64,000 nt of DNA, taken from Saxidomus purpurata. Its lineage: Eukaryota > Mollusca > Bivalvia > Venerida > Veneridae. Under the pieces are notes generated by a model. That model was not told the DNA's origin, did no database searches, and saw nothing but the letters and a program-made list of their open reading frames with translations. The position numbers and the translations under genes are program-made. The DNA is taken from contig JAFMSR010000002.1 in the NCBI GenBank assembly GCA_022818135.1, positions 57,723,687 through 57,787,686 of the forward strand, written 5' to 3'. Position 1 is the first letter of the stretch. Each line of letters opens with the position of its first letter. Shown in pieces: positions 23,626 through 35,397 of the stretch.

Positions 23626-24118
23626 ATACAAGTAGTGGCGAACTTGTTTTACTTGACACAATTCCACTCTTAGGTATGTTTTTCGTTTCAAGTGTGTTAT
23701 AAAAAGTGGCGAACTTGTTATAATTGACACTTTATAACTATTATGTATGTTTTTTGTTTTAAGCGTGTTATAAGTAGTGGCGAACTTGTTTTACTTGACA
23801 CAATACCAATTTTAGGTATGTTTTTCGGTTCAAGTGTGTTATAAGTAGTGGCGAACTTGTTTTAATTGACATCATAACGATCTTAGGCATGTTTCGTTTC
23901 AAGTTTATTATAAGTAGTGGCGAACTTGTTATAATTGACACTATACCCCTCTTAGGTATGTTTCGTTATAAGTGTGTAATAAGTAGTGTTGAACTTGTTA
24001 TAATTGATACAATACCGAACCTAAGCATGTTCCGCTTCAAGTGTATAATAAGTTGTTGCGAAACTTGTTATAATTGACACAAAACAACTCTTAGGTATGT
24101 TTCATTTCAAGTGTGCAC
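23626..24118 (+). repeat. seven tandem copies of an exon 3' end plus splice donor
   Basis: The last about 48 bases of the 23583-23673 exon and the first about 25 bases of the following intron are repeated about seven times, with a period near 69-72 bp. Core words are AGTAGTGGCGAACTTGTT, TTGACACAATACC and TTAGGTATGTTT. Units near 23815, 23955 and 24095 keep an intact TTAG|GTATG donor; others have GCATG. Several units are 69 bp, so they stay in frame and read SSGELVIIDTIPLLGMFR-like peptides. Confidence 0.85.
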
Positions 24119-25091
24119 ATATTTTTTTTCAGCATTATGTCTTTACATTTTCTATGAACCCTTACGCATGGTACATGTATGCTACATGTATATACTTAAA
24201 GTACATCTACTATTAATACTAATTAGATGCTTACTTGATACTCTTGGTCCACCTGTCCTAAATTTTTATAGGATAGTTACCTCATTCATATGTTAGCCTT
24301 ATCCAGTATATACTGTACAGTTACAGTTATATGGTTTTGACAGGTATCTTATATACATTGGTAATCTAATGAATCCTCGTGTTGGATACATTTACTTCAC
24401 TATACGCTTTCTAAATACTAGATATCATGTATTTAGTTACTTCATACAAACTGCATAATTTCATATTTGCTTAACAAACTAAAATTTATGTAGACTAATT
24501 GAATTTGAGAACATGCATGTTGAACGGATGTCAGACAATGTAGGCTTTTCAAGTTACAAGCAAATGTTTGTTCTGTTGCATTTTTTTCGAATCAGGTCAG
24601 AGTATTTTTGGCCGTGTCATAACTTTGTGCTTTAAGAAGCGTCTATTTTCAGGAATTGCCGGGGTCGGTGCATTGTGTGAAGATTTCACGACATTTGGCA
24701 CGGATTCTAGGTTTGGATTCACCGTGTTCTTCACACCGTTAATAAGCATGAGATCGGACACAAGTTAGTGATATATGTAACACTGAACTTTAAAGCCCCA
24801 TTCACACTTGGTGAAATAAAAGCTACAGATAACTTTTCACCCATAGTCTTGGTGATATAAAAGCTATAAATAACTTTACACCAATAGTGCTCATGGGACT
24901 TTAAGAAAGGCCAAATTCAAAATATTAGCTGTTTGTTACAAAACAGTAATCAAAAATGCAAATATGCTTCAGTACATTAAGACAGCAATTTCTTTCACCT
25001 AGCTGCAAACATGTAAAGTGAGAATTCTAAAATTTAATGTTTTGCAGTGAAACATTGTATTTCCAAAGGTTTATCGATTCATTTGCACCAC

Positions 25092-25537
25092 GGCAGGTTT
25101 ATTAAAGCTCACGTTTGCACTTTGCCAAATGAGCTAAAATTCCAAGCATTATATATCTGTTCTTGAAGGAAATTATGTATGGCAGGTATGTGACGTAAAG
25201 AGCAAATTAAAAATTACGAAACTCGCGATAATGAATGTCTTGGTATTTTAACAGAAAGTTACTAAAGGTCTTGGGGAGATATCTCAATTACATGTTGGTA
25301 GATATCATTCAAAACATGGAAGATATCGCTATTAAAAGAAAGATATCTAAAAATTTACAGAGATATCTCTGAATTTAAGAAAATTCCCAATGAAATCAGA
25401 GATATATGTCTTTTGTTTGAGGATTAAATAATAAATTGACTTGCCATACATGTTTTTCTTCAAGAACAGATATAATATAATGCTTGGAATTTTAGCTCAT
25501 TTGGCAAAGTGCAAACGTGAGCTTTAAGAATCCTGCC
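25092..25537. mobile_element. foldback/MITE element with arms of about 95 bp
   Basis: The left arm (GGCAGGTTTATTAAAGCTCACG ... GTATGGCA, about 25092-25186) is the near-perfect reverse complement of the right arm (25442-25537). The arms include TTTGCACTTTGCCAAATGAG and its inverse. The interior contains repeated GATATC words and no coding sequence. It sits in the intron where the HExxH exon of the metalloprotease would be expected. Confidence 0.85.
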
Positions 25538-26387
25538 ATGAACCTCTATCAAGTTTGTTCAAAGGATAGCCCTGGGCTAAACCTTGGAGCCGCCTAAGGA
25601 GCCACTATTTATATAGAACTACTTGGTTTGAAAATCGGACCCATCCAAGTTTTTTTTATTTAAATAGAATTATAGAAGAAAATATTTTAAGAGTCTTTTT
25701 GGCCAAATCGGTGCAGAGTTTAGATAGTTGATGCGAAGCGTCGCCTACCAATATTGTTTAACTTATATCCCCTGTGAACAAAAATGGCCCTTCCCCAGGG
25801 TTTACTTGTTTTAAATACTTATATACACGGTAAATGACGTATAAGTCAAAAACCTTTAGCCGTAGAATTTAGATATTTAATCGTTATGTAACATCGCTTA
25901 GTGGTCAAAACTGTTCAAATTATGTCACTGGATTCAAAATTGGCCACTATCTGGGAGTTATTTTTTACACAGACTTATATAGGAATTCTTTTTAATAATT
26001 TTTTCCATAATTGCAAAATTTGGTGTGTTACTCCTCTCGCGACTGGTCTTATTATGTCCCTAGGTTAAAAACTTGCACCGCCCTTTGTAATGACATCATT
26101 GTCAATGATAAAAGTATGCATGCAGGCAAGTGTTCTTATACAGACGTCTACCCGGACAAGAAATAACCGGTGTGATACTAGTAGTTAAAATCATTTCACA
26201 AAAGTCGGGACCCATAAACCAATGCAAATAATAATTTTCTATTTCTTTTAAAAATTAACCAGTAAATATATTTTAAGCGTAAGTTTTCTATTGCATGTGT
26301 TGTATTCTGCACATTTTAGCCTTGGCGCTTTCCATGATGTAACACCAGAATGTCCAGCAGATGCGTTTAATGTAATGGCCGCTATTT

Positions 26388-26712
26388 TACCAGTTGCTAC
26401 AGAGTCAGCCCGGATAGCTCAATAGGTAGAGCACGAGACTTGTAATCTCGGGGTTGTGGGTTCGATTCCCAGGGCTGACCAACTAAAATTACTAACAGTC
26501 TTTCGGATGAGACTTAAAACCGAGGTCCCATGTATGGGTGAAAACCTGGCATGATAAAGAACCAGGGGTGTCTCTGGAATTGGGACGCTTTCTGTATCTT
26601 GCACTATCCCCCGAAACCTAAAATAACTAAACTCTTCTGGGGGCGTTGGTCATATGGGAAACTGGTACCAACGATAAAACCCTAATATACCATACAATAC
26701 CAGTTGCTACAG
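26388..26712 (+). mobile_element. tRNA-Thr-derived SINE with 15-bp target site duplication
   Basis: The target duplication TACCAGTTGCTACAG occurs at 26388-26402 and again at 26698-26712. Between them a 295-bp element starts with an intact tRNA-like head at 26404-26479: acceptor GTCAGCC paired with GGCTGAC, box A GATAGCTCAATAGG, anticodon loop CTTGTAA (UGU, Thr), and box B GGTTCGATTCC. A tRNA-unrelated body follows, ending in A-rich ATATACCATACAA. It is inserted inside a coding exon of the metalloprotease gene. The clean duplication and intact promoter boxes indicate a young insertion. Confidence 0.93.
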
Positions 26713-27061
26713 CCGACATACCTGGATACTACAAATGGTCAATATGCTCTCGCCGGGACATGACCAACTTCTTTTCACAGTTTGTATCAGTTATGTGTTC
26801 TAATATATGCATCAAAATATCTTTTTACAGTTGTAAACAAAGAGGCAAATACCCATCGTGTTACTGCGTTATGGTCAATTCTAAAATGACTCATGATTTT
26901 GACTGTACATACAAAGATGTTATATTTATGAAATAACATCCGTTCCAGCGATAATAAACAATGATTTGGAGTACTGATACTCAGTAATTAGCCACAGGCG
27001 CAGGCCTGAGTGGTTTATAACTGCGCATCTGAACGACAAATCATTTTTAGCCGTGCTATTA

Positions 27062-28022
27062 GTATACCAACTGTTAACATGGCGCTATGCGAAAGTAGTG
27101 CAAGACAGACCAGAGAATCTCAATCTTCTTTAATGTGCATATGATAAGAACATGTTACAAATAAAAATAGTACATAAAACTTCAGGGGGGGGGGAACGAC
27201 TGCAGGAAGGTTATAGGGGCTTAGGCGGGCTGATTACCATTTTTTTCTTTTAGGGGAGAAATTAAGGGGGTGTTAGCTGATTACGGAAGATAATCAGGGG
27301 GGGGGGCTATGCATATCACGGAAAAGTACGGATATTTACGGAAATTTACGAAAACGTACGGAAGTTCGATATAATTTTAAGAGTTTTTAGTTTTATTTTC
27401 AAATTTCCGATGTTATTTCATGACAACTTTGTTATTTACGAACGATTACATATATATTTACCTAAAAATAAATTTCTCAAAAAAGATATAATTTACGTAC
27501 ATTCCCGAGAAGGAACTAACGTGATCAAATCACCCGCCATTTATCGAGGACGCTGCATGTCGAGGCCCAGTGAACGGTTTCACTGATTACGACTACAATG
27601 TAACCGGGGCTGAGAATCATTTTTGGTTTTCTGTTATACACATTGTACAGTACTGTTTTTATATTTCATTTGTTGTTTTTTTTTTTTTTTTTTTTTTTTT
27701 TTGTTTTTTTTTTTTGTTCACAATAATTTTCGATGCGATTGGGGGGGGGTTCAGATCATATCGCTTGAAGTTGTACAAAGCGCAGATCGAATTATTTGTA
27801 CTGGCTTAAACATTTCATAATGTTGACTATGTGATTATTTTTCATTTAACGTACATTTCATAATAAAACAAACTTCCGCACCATATATTTGTCACCCATA
27901 TATTTGTGAATCATTCATTCGTGTCATATATTGAATTCCCCCCGCACATCCTTCGACCCCGCGCTTTAGGTAAGATTCAACGCAGAACACGTAGGTGAAA
28001 AGTTGTTTTTCGGGGAGGTTAA
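27062..28022 (+). repeat. dispersed direct repeat, copy 1
   Basis: About 950 bp that recur at 29004-29905 in the same orientation. Shared landmarks are GCGCTATGCGAAAG, GTGCAAGACAGACCA, GGAAAAGTACGGATATTACGG, TGATTATTTTTCATTTAACGTAC and TTTCGACCCGCGCTTTAGGTAAG. This copy carries a long T-run and G-runs of doubtful length; the open frames across the T-run are not genes. It lies in an intron of the metalloprotease gene. Confidence 0.85.
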
Positions 28023-29003
28023 CCTATAGCCCCCAGGCCTTCAGCGCTCACATCGCTTTGATTTTAATTTTGGAACTGATGTTATTTCAAAAACAAAATA
28101 TTTAAAACACAATAAATACATAAAAACGTATAAGAAATAATTAACAAAGTATAAAAGTTTATGTAATAGGCTGATAAACATGAACCGGACGCGGATTAGA
28201 ATATTTTTTTGACCAAAATAGTCAAATATGTACTGTGATCAAAAGAAATATAAATGTTACACATGTATACAGATTGCTTATAATTTTAGATGTAAATATT
28301 GGTAACTATCCTCTATCTAAAGCTCGTTTTTTCTCTTGAAATAACGATGTTCTCTTTCAAGGGTAATGCCATTTCATGTTATGAACAATGTAGTTAAATT
28401 TATTAAACATTGCGGTTAGTTATGTTGTCGGTATCAACACGTTTTGGTGCGTGGCCTTGTCGTGTGAAAGATATACCATCTATTTTCATTCTCAAACACT
28501 TTTCTTTATTGGTAATTTAAAAATTCATATTTTTCATATTTGTTGTCATAGGAACCAGAGTTCTGCATCTACGTTTGAATAAACTACGTGTTGCATGATT
28601 GCATATTAAATGTATGTGTCAAAGTAAACCTTCTATCTTATCACTGTCGTGTTGTGAGATTCTTTCTGCCTTCGTTATGTCTTTCAGATTCTCCAGCGAA
28701 AGACTGACAACCTGTTTTTATACTGATAAACCGACCGAAGAGGAATTCCTTCAGAAGTTATGTAAGGGTATTTTAGGACAACGATATGACTTGGATGATC
28801 AGTGTAAATTCGTATATGGCAAAGACAGCTACCTGTGTACAGATGTAAGATATTACTCTCGTTTTTATATAAATTTTTATATATCAGGTTCACTTTCATT
28901 ATTTGGTAATTTTTGGCCTGGGGACTGAAAGTCCCCAAGGCCTAAGTTAGCATACCAGATTTCAAACACTGCAAGGAATTTAACTGTGCTATGTGCGAAT
29001 AAC

Positions 29004-29905
29004 AACTGTAAACATGCGCTATGCGAAAGGAGTGCAAGACAGACCATTCAATCCGTTTGAATGTCGCATATGATAAGAACATATTACAAATAAAAGAGTA
29101 CATACAACTTCAAACGATTGCAGGGAGGTATATAGCTTACGGGCTGCATTACACATTTTTTTCTGATTTAGAAATTAATGCGCTGTAAGCTGATTACGGA
29201 AGATAATCATATGCATATCACGGAAAAGTACGGATATTACGGAAATTTACGGAAACGTACGGAGCTCGATATAAGAGTTTGTAGTTTGATTTTCAAATTT
29301 TCGATGTTATTTCATTGACAACTTTATTATTTACGAAGATTACATTATTTAGTTACCAAAAAAAAAATTTAAAAAAAAAATATAATTTATGTAAATTCCC
29401 GACAAGGAACTCACCTGATCAAAATCGTGTGCCATTTATCGGTTTCTACCGATTATAACTATAAGGTAACCCAGAAGTCATTTTTGGTATTCATTTTTAT
29501 ATATATTTTACAATTCTTTATTTATATTTCGTTGCTTGTGTTGCTTTGTTTACTTCTTTTAAGGTCTTGTCCTTGGTAGATTATCTTTTTCGCCCCCCAC
29601 CAAAAAAAAATAGGTTTGGGGGTGGAAAAAGGGGAGAAGGGATTTTTTTTTTTGGTTTAAACAATTTATAATGTTGACTGTTGCTTTAACAAGTTTATAA
29701 TGTTGACATGTGATTATTTTTCATTTAACGTACGTTTTATAATAAAACAAACTTCCCCAATATTTGGAATATAACTGCCCCCCATATATTTGGGAATCAT
29801 TAATTCTGTGTCATTCATATAGAATTTCGTCCCGTTTCGACCCGCGCTTTAGGTAAGGTTCAGCGCAAAACACGTAGGTCAAAAGTTTTTTCGGGGAGTT
29901 AACAC
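29004..29905 (+). repeat. dispersed direct repeat, copy 2
   Basis: Second copy of the 27062-28022 block, in the next intron, so the pair flanks the exon 28688-28844. Divergence is modest, with many small indels. It ends near TTTTTTCGGGGAGTTAAC, directly before a fragment that mimics the following exon. Confidence 0.85.
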
Positions 29906-31449
29906 GGTAACTGAAGCGCAATCATGTTTTTTCTCTGATTATCTTGGTCCTGACGGATTTAAAAAAGGTTTTCCATGTATTTAATTGCGGCTTAGGGAAA
30001 CAGTGGAGACACGGTAACTGAAAAATATTTCTCTGAACTTGGTCCTGATGGATACGTGCCGCTGGCGTATTGTGCAAATGAGTATAGCTGTGACGAAACA
30101 CCAAATACAATTCTGCAAATATTTGATGGAACCGAATGTCGAAACCCTACCGGAAAGCATGGGGTCAGTCAAGTTGGTTATTACATAATAAAGCTCAATA
30201 TACATGTATAAACTACAAGGGGTTTGTTTGGCAGTGATACACTTAAATATATTGTAAGGGTTGACATGTAGTTTAACAGTAAATATATCATGTAGGTATT
30301 TTCTATTGTTGGAATAAATTCAAAAGGTACTATTTTAAAAGTTTTAAAATTATAGACATTTTTGTATACTGTATCTTGTTGTTGTTTCAAATTTTAAGGA
30401 CAAAATGTAAACTTGGGGCATGATCTATATGTCCATGTATCCTCACCATCCCGCCTGCTAAAAATATATATTCCTGTATTTGCTCTGAGATGGCATTCGT
30501 GTAACTACTACTTTATCCTTTCTTTAAAAAAAGGTGTTGTTTTTTTAAAGAAATGATACATTTTTGATAAAAATTTTATTCTACCCTATATGTTTTATAG
30601 TTGATCATTTACCTGTGATTACAAGTACTGTATCCATGTTATGAAGTGGCTCGTGAGGTATTTAAACTGGCATACCGTAAAACTAGCAGATTAATTTCCC
30701 ATAACTGTATAAAACTGGCAAAATATACGTAAAATAATACATAAATGCGATCTGCAAGAAGAATTTCTATATATACAATAGCGAGCTTTTATAATAAATC
30801 GCTATCCACCTAAAAAAATACATGTATATGAAAAAAAAATAAGCAGCGATAAAATGATGATTTAACGGCTCCGCAACACGTCTTATTTCGCTAATTTTAC
30901 TGATTTATTACTGCTTTTTGGCTGAATTTTTAGGTTTTGTGAAGATTCTTATCATTAACGCATTAGTTACCGTTATTAAGTCATTTCCAAATGTATCAAG
31001 TTTTAGTCTATGCCTCTTTAACACGGACTGATTATTTGCAGCTGTTACTCTGCATGACACTATGCACATAATTTTACTGGGTTTCAGTGGAGTACAAATT
31101 TCTGCATTGGCCAACAGAATCTGCTCATTGACAAGTTATGTTAACTTCCCCACGTGATGTAAAAGTAATGTTCCAATTAAAAAACACATGTACTGCATGT
31201 AGTAATGTCTGACGAAATGAGGTCTTGCTTTATAGTTCAGGGCTTAGCCCTTTATTTATATCATACATGAAAGTGTTATTTCCCATCTGTACACAAACGG
31301 AAAGTTGGCCTTTATATCTACTAAAAGTTTTTGCTTATCGTTTTTGTTTTGTGTTAGAAGCTGCCTGTATTAGCGGAGATCGCTCTCTATATATCTACAT
31401 ATGACCAGGGATCTTATATGCAGGAATGATCCCTGATATACGGGGATAC

Positions 31450-31587
31450 TGACGGCTATCACAGGTGATTGTAGCGTACCAGGGGCCCAAACAGTGATTT
31501 TTAGTTATTTTTGTGTTGAGTCCCTGGTACGCTACTAAAAATGACTGTTTTGGTCCCTGGTACGCTACAATAACCTGTGACAGCCAT
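31450..31587. mobile_element. small foldback element, stem about 42 bp
   Basis: GGCTATCACAGGTGATTGTA ... CCCAAACAG (31454-31495) pairs with CTGTTTTGGTCCCTGG ... CTGTGACAGCC (31543-31585). A third copy of the CCCTGGTACGCTA word lies in the loop. It lies in the last intron of the metalloprotease gene and has no coding potential. Confidence 0.8.
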
Positions 31588-31818
31588 ATATTGTAAAAGT
31601 AAACTAGATGTGAACGACTTCATCATACGTCTTTTTACATTTAGGAATTGTCGACATAGAACGGAATTTCATGACGCCGTTGACGACTAATTTCTCTTGC
31701 ATGTTGTCTTTTTCAGTTTTGTTATAAAGGTGAATGCATCAAGTTTGAATCTTGCTCGGATGATTCGAATGATAGTGATAGTAGTGATAGTAGTGATAGT
31801 GATGACTCGTCAACATGA

Positions 31819-34800
31819 TAATCACCATCACCTACCAGCGATACAAAGCAGGAAAGACGTCAGCTTACCAAACCGATCATGTTTCAAAAGACTCTGACAT
31901 ATTTTGTCTATAATATCAAATTCTACTAATTAAAATTATTTCTGCCGCATTAAATTGTGTTGCCGTTAGTCTATTGTCATTCAGTGGCGCCATCGACGTT
32001 TATATACTGTTCTCTTGTTACATTGTAACACTGACCCTAACCATAAGTTTTCGATTTGATAATCGATCATTCGGCAGCTAGGCTGCTAGCAAGACTTTCA
32101 TGTTCAAATTAAGCATCTTGAATGATAAATTAAATAACGCCGTATCAGAAATAATTCTGAAAACAAATGCCAATTTCCATGCTGGTAATATTTTGTTCTA
32201 TTTGTGTATACTGAAAAAAAAACAACACAAAGTCCTGATAAAGTAATACGTTGTACATCCATGTTTTAGTTGAAGTCGTAGAGTGACTTGAAACTTCTAT
32301 GTTTATTAACCCTCATATTGCAAACCTGGCGAGCAGAGAATTACTGTCATTGTGACTTAGGCTAGAGCTGGACAATGTTGTTTGTGATAGTAGATCTATA
32401 ATGTAGATAAAGTTCACTATTATACTAGAACTATTCTGTTCTTGTATACTCCGAGTTATTAAAGTTACAAATAAAACCCATTAACTGAAGTTTTATCGTG
32501 AATCAGGGCCGGCTGGATTATTTAACCTTTTCTCATACCGTCAGATATCGCCCTGTGCTTCACGGATATTAGTGAAGAAGAGTGAGGATGAAGCCTATAA
32601 ATACACAAACGCACTTATACAATGACAATTTCTAAGAGAGAAGAAAAGCACGGCTCTGGCCAAAAGAATCTCTATTATCAATGCGCATCAAAGTAATACA
32701 AAAACAATCCACACGAAATGTATAACACGTGCAATGAATATAAATGAAATACTGACACCAATATTTTACTTGTAAATACACGAAGACACTTATACCATAG
32801 CAATTTCTTAAAGAGAATAAGAATCTCTACTAACAGTGCGCAGGCGAATAGGCGCACGTGATCGTCGTCAGGCCCGTAGCATTAGTAACGAGATGGAAAA
32901 TGAAATGACTTATGTATAGTTGAATAATGAGACGATGGATGGGCTGATGAAAAGGAAGTCACGAACACATTACATAAACATAAAAGACACAAACAACAAC
33001 CAGACACATAGACAAGAACATACACTCACAGACATATTGTATATGTGACATAAGTATACTTGGCTTCATAAAAAAATAAATATATTAAACATGTATTTTC
33101 AAATGTCCTCTCCTGTAAAGGGTCGTGAATGTGAGGATATATATCTTCGGGTCAACGCCTAAATCAATCTATACCCAGAAAAACAAGCAGGCAGTTACTT
33201 GGTATGTTTTCGGGGGTTAGGGTAGGTGCACTTCTTGTTTTATCTATATCTGTCAATTGTGCCAACGAATCAAACATTGCAGGGGTAGAAGACGTACAGA
33301 CAATGCTCATTTTAGTTGCTCTGCAATGTGTGTGCAAAACTGAAGACGACGACACGACTCTTGTAATGTTCAAGATATGTACATAAAGAAATGTAATTAT
33401 AACACGTGACTGTAAATAGTACATAGAAACTTTGTGTAAAGCAGATTAACTAAAAAAAGGTTATTTTTAGAGCCTCTCTTACACCGAGTTACGATTAACA
33501 ATATTGGCACCGGCCGCGACGGAAATTGTTTGTTTAGCAGGCGTAAAAATGATTTCTCGGTTGAGAAAAACGTTATTATAACTAACATTATATAACTCCA
33601 GAGAGTCTCTCCAGATCCCTTGTTTGTAACAATTTTATGTCCAGTACGCTGCATGTAACTAGTACGCCCAGAACCAGGCCAGGAGGAAGTCACTGCCATT
33701 CAACCATTCAGTAAAAGAAGCTCTGTGGTTTTTAGCAATTTCTGAACGATTCATATGCGTTTCCAAGAACCTATCTTTCTATTGTAGACGAAACAAAAGT
33801 TGATATGAAATGAAATTAAAAAACTGTCAAACTTTGAAAAGTCCTCTCTCCCAGTCTGTATGATGTGAAAACTGTTTTAATTAGGAAAACATGGCCCTTA
33901 TACAAACTTTCTAGAAGTCCGATTAGAAACCTTTATAAAAGGATCGAGTTTCAACTTCTTTAAGCGTTTAAGTGACAAGAGGTCTGTTAACTAATATAAG
34001 GCAATGTAACAAAACTGTACAATATAATTTATTATGTTTCCGCAATATTATCCAGGCGTAAAGGTGTGAATTAAAAGCTGACGGTAATATATCATATTCG
34101 TTTAACTTACCTTTTAAAGGCATATGCATTGGTTGTAAGGACTATAGTATATTTTAGTTCAAATGGATTTCATTAAATATTCTGACATATTTTGTTCAAT
34201 ATTTTATCAATCTTGTTATTTGGACTAATTTGGAGCTGTTGGTCTAGGAGGGGAGAAGGCCCGTTCGTAATAAAGAGTTTAAACCGATTATTCCAAGCGT
34301 TTTGAGCATTTACAGCGCAATAACTACGTTACAAGAAAAAGAAATATTGTACAGACTTGTCCCAGTATGTTTAAAACTAGCGTAAATAATACTCAGACGA
34401 AGTTTACGACTTTCAGCATTTAAGTACAGTCGATAACGTATGTGCCATAATAAATTTTAGTATTATATATTTCATATTCTATAAAATAGTTCAGTGCTCA
34501 TGGACCTTTCCAATGATTATAAACACATATATTTATGATATAGCAGATTAAAGCATCAAAATACCTGCAGCCAGTTCTTAACGTGCTCTTTTTATTTGGT
34601 GGACAACGTTTCACCATTAGACTGGGTATAATTGTCAATGGCGAGACCAAATATAAGGTTCGAAAGGAAAACCACAGTCATCTTGGGTCTCTTGTAGCTT
34701 TCTTCTTTAACAAAACCAACTTGAATCGCTGGCTGTTCAACTTAATATTTTAGATACATGTAATCATTGAAGAATGTTTCATTCAGTCCCTAAGATTTTT

Positions 34801-35397
34801 TTCTGACATAACAAAAGCATTCAATTGACACCTTTCTTTCACATTCGTTGTACTTTTGAATTGGTTCGATGTAACATGTATATTGTCATTTGTATACGAT
34901 GTAAAGTGTCAGTCGCTAGCTAAAACGTACACGATACGTACAAACACAACGAAAACACCATGACTGTATCAAAACACTTTCTTCTTTCACATTTTAAAAA
35001 TTTAAATGGTGCAATTCCATTTAAAAATAAACATATAAATTAATGTTAACTTCAATCTGTTGATATTTTGAAATTTATTTACTGTTTGAAAAGTAACAAA
35101 ATTCTGCTATATATACCGTAGTAAAAGTTTCGAAGTTACATAGGTAAAGGTGACTTATTAACCAGTTTGCAAATCCCCATCGGGGAGGCTTGACAGGTTA
35201 TTAAAGTTAGCAATTGTTTCCCGATTTCGTCGGAAATCGGGAGTTTCAATTGCGATATGTGTATGTGGTCGCACGGTCGCAAAACTGTCCCATTTTTTCA
35301 AAAACTATTCTATTAACATAAAATGATTTGTTTTCATTTATATTTAAGGACGTATCCTTCCCCCTTTTTCACAACGCCATCTTTATTTTTTGTGAGT
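31819..35397. other. intergenic, no gene recognised
   Basis: Downstream of the metalloprotease stop. A near-duplicate segment (AATACACAAACGCACTTATAC ... AATCTCTATTATCAATGCGC) recurs at about 32597-32690 and 32775-32845. Open frames around 33164-33699 overlap on both strands, lack family resemblance and splice context, and are treated as chance. A strong hairpin lies at 35210-35253. Confidence 0.5.
35210..35253. other. 44-bp hairpin-forming inverted repeat
   Basis: GCAATTGTTTCCCGATTTC pairs with GAAATCGGGAGTTTCAATTGC across a GTCG loop, with one bulge. The inner stem, CCCGATTTC/GAAATCGGG, is perfect. There is no T-run typical of a terminator, and no known RNA family is recognised. Confidence 0.6.

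Larger units (their letters stand above)
22384..31818 (+). pseudogene. ADAM/ADAMTS-like metalloprotease gene, SINE-disrupted, 5' exons not identified
   Basis: Secreted reprolysin-family zinc protease. Supported exons: 22384-22503, 23583-23673, 24653-24763, 26320-26402 continuing at 26713 to about 26783 around an inserted SINE, 28688-28844, 29996-30163, and 31717-31818 (TGA). The first three encode the early catalytic-domain fold (GFCIESVVF; DTIPLLGIAGVGALCEDF). The fourth gives SLGAFHD, the residues after HExxHxxG, then CPADAFNVMA. Later exons give WSICSRRDMTNFFS, LGQRYDLDDQCKFVYG (as in ADAMTS disintegrin-like domains), and DGTECRNPTGKHGFCYKGEC, a Cys-rich-type motif. The end is an acidic tail, DDSNDSDSSDSSDSDDSST. 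The SINE brings an in-frame TAG at 26423-26425. No exon with HExxH was found in 24764-26319, and the phases of the flanking exons do not join, so an exon is missing. No thrombospondin repeats were seen. Family assignment is fairly secure, loss of function likely. Confidence 0.7.

Noticed and set aside
26404..26479. Functional tRNA-Thr (UGU) gene
   Set aside because: The cloverleaf is intact, but it is the head of a 295-bp element flanked by a target duplication, so it is a SINE.
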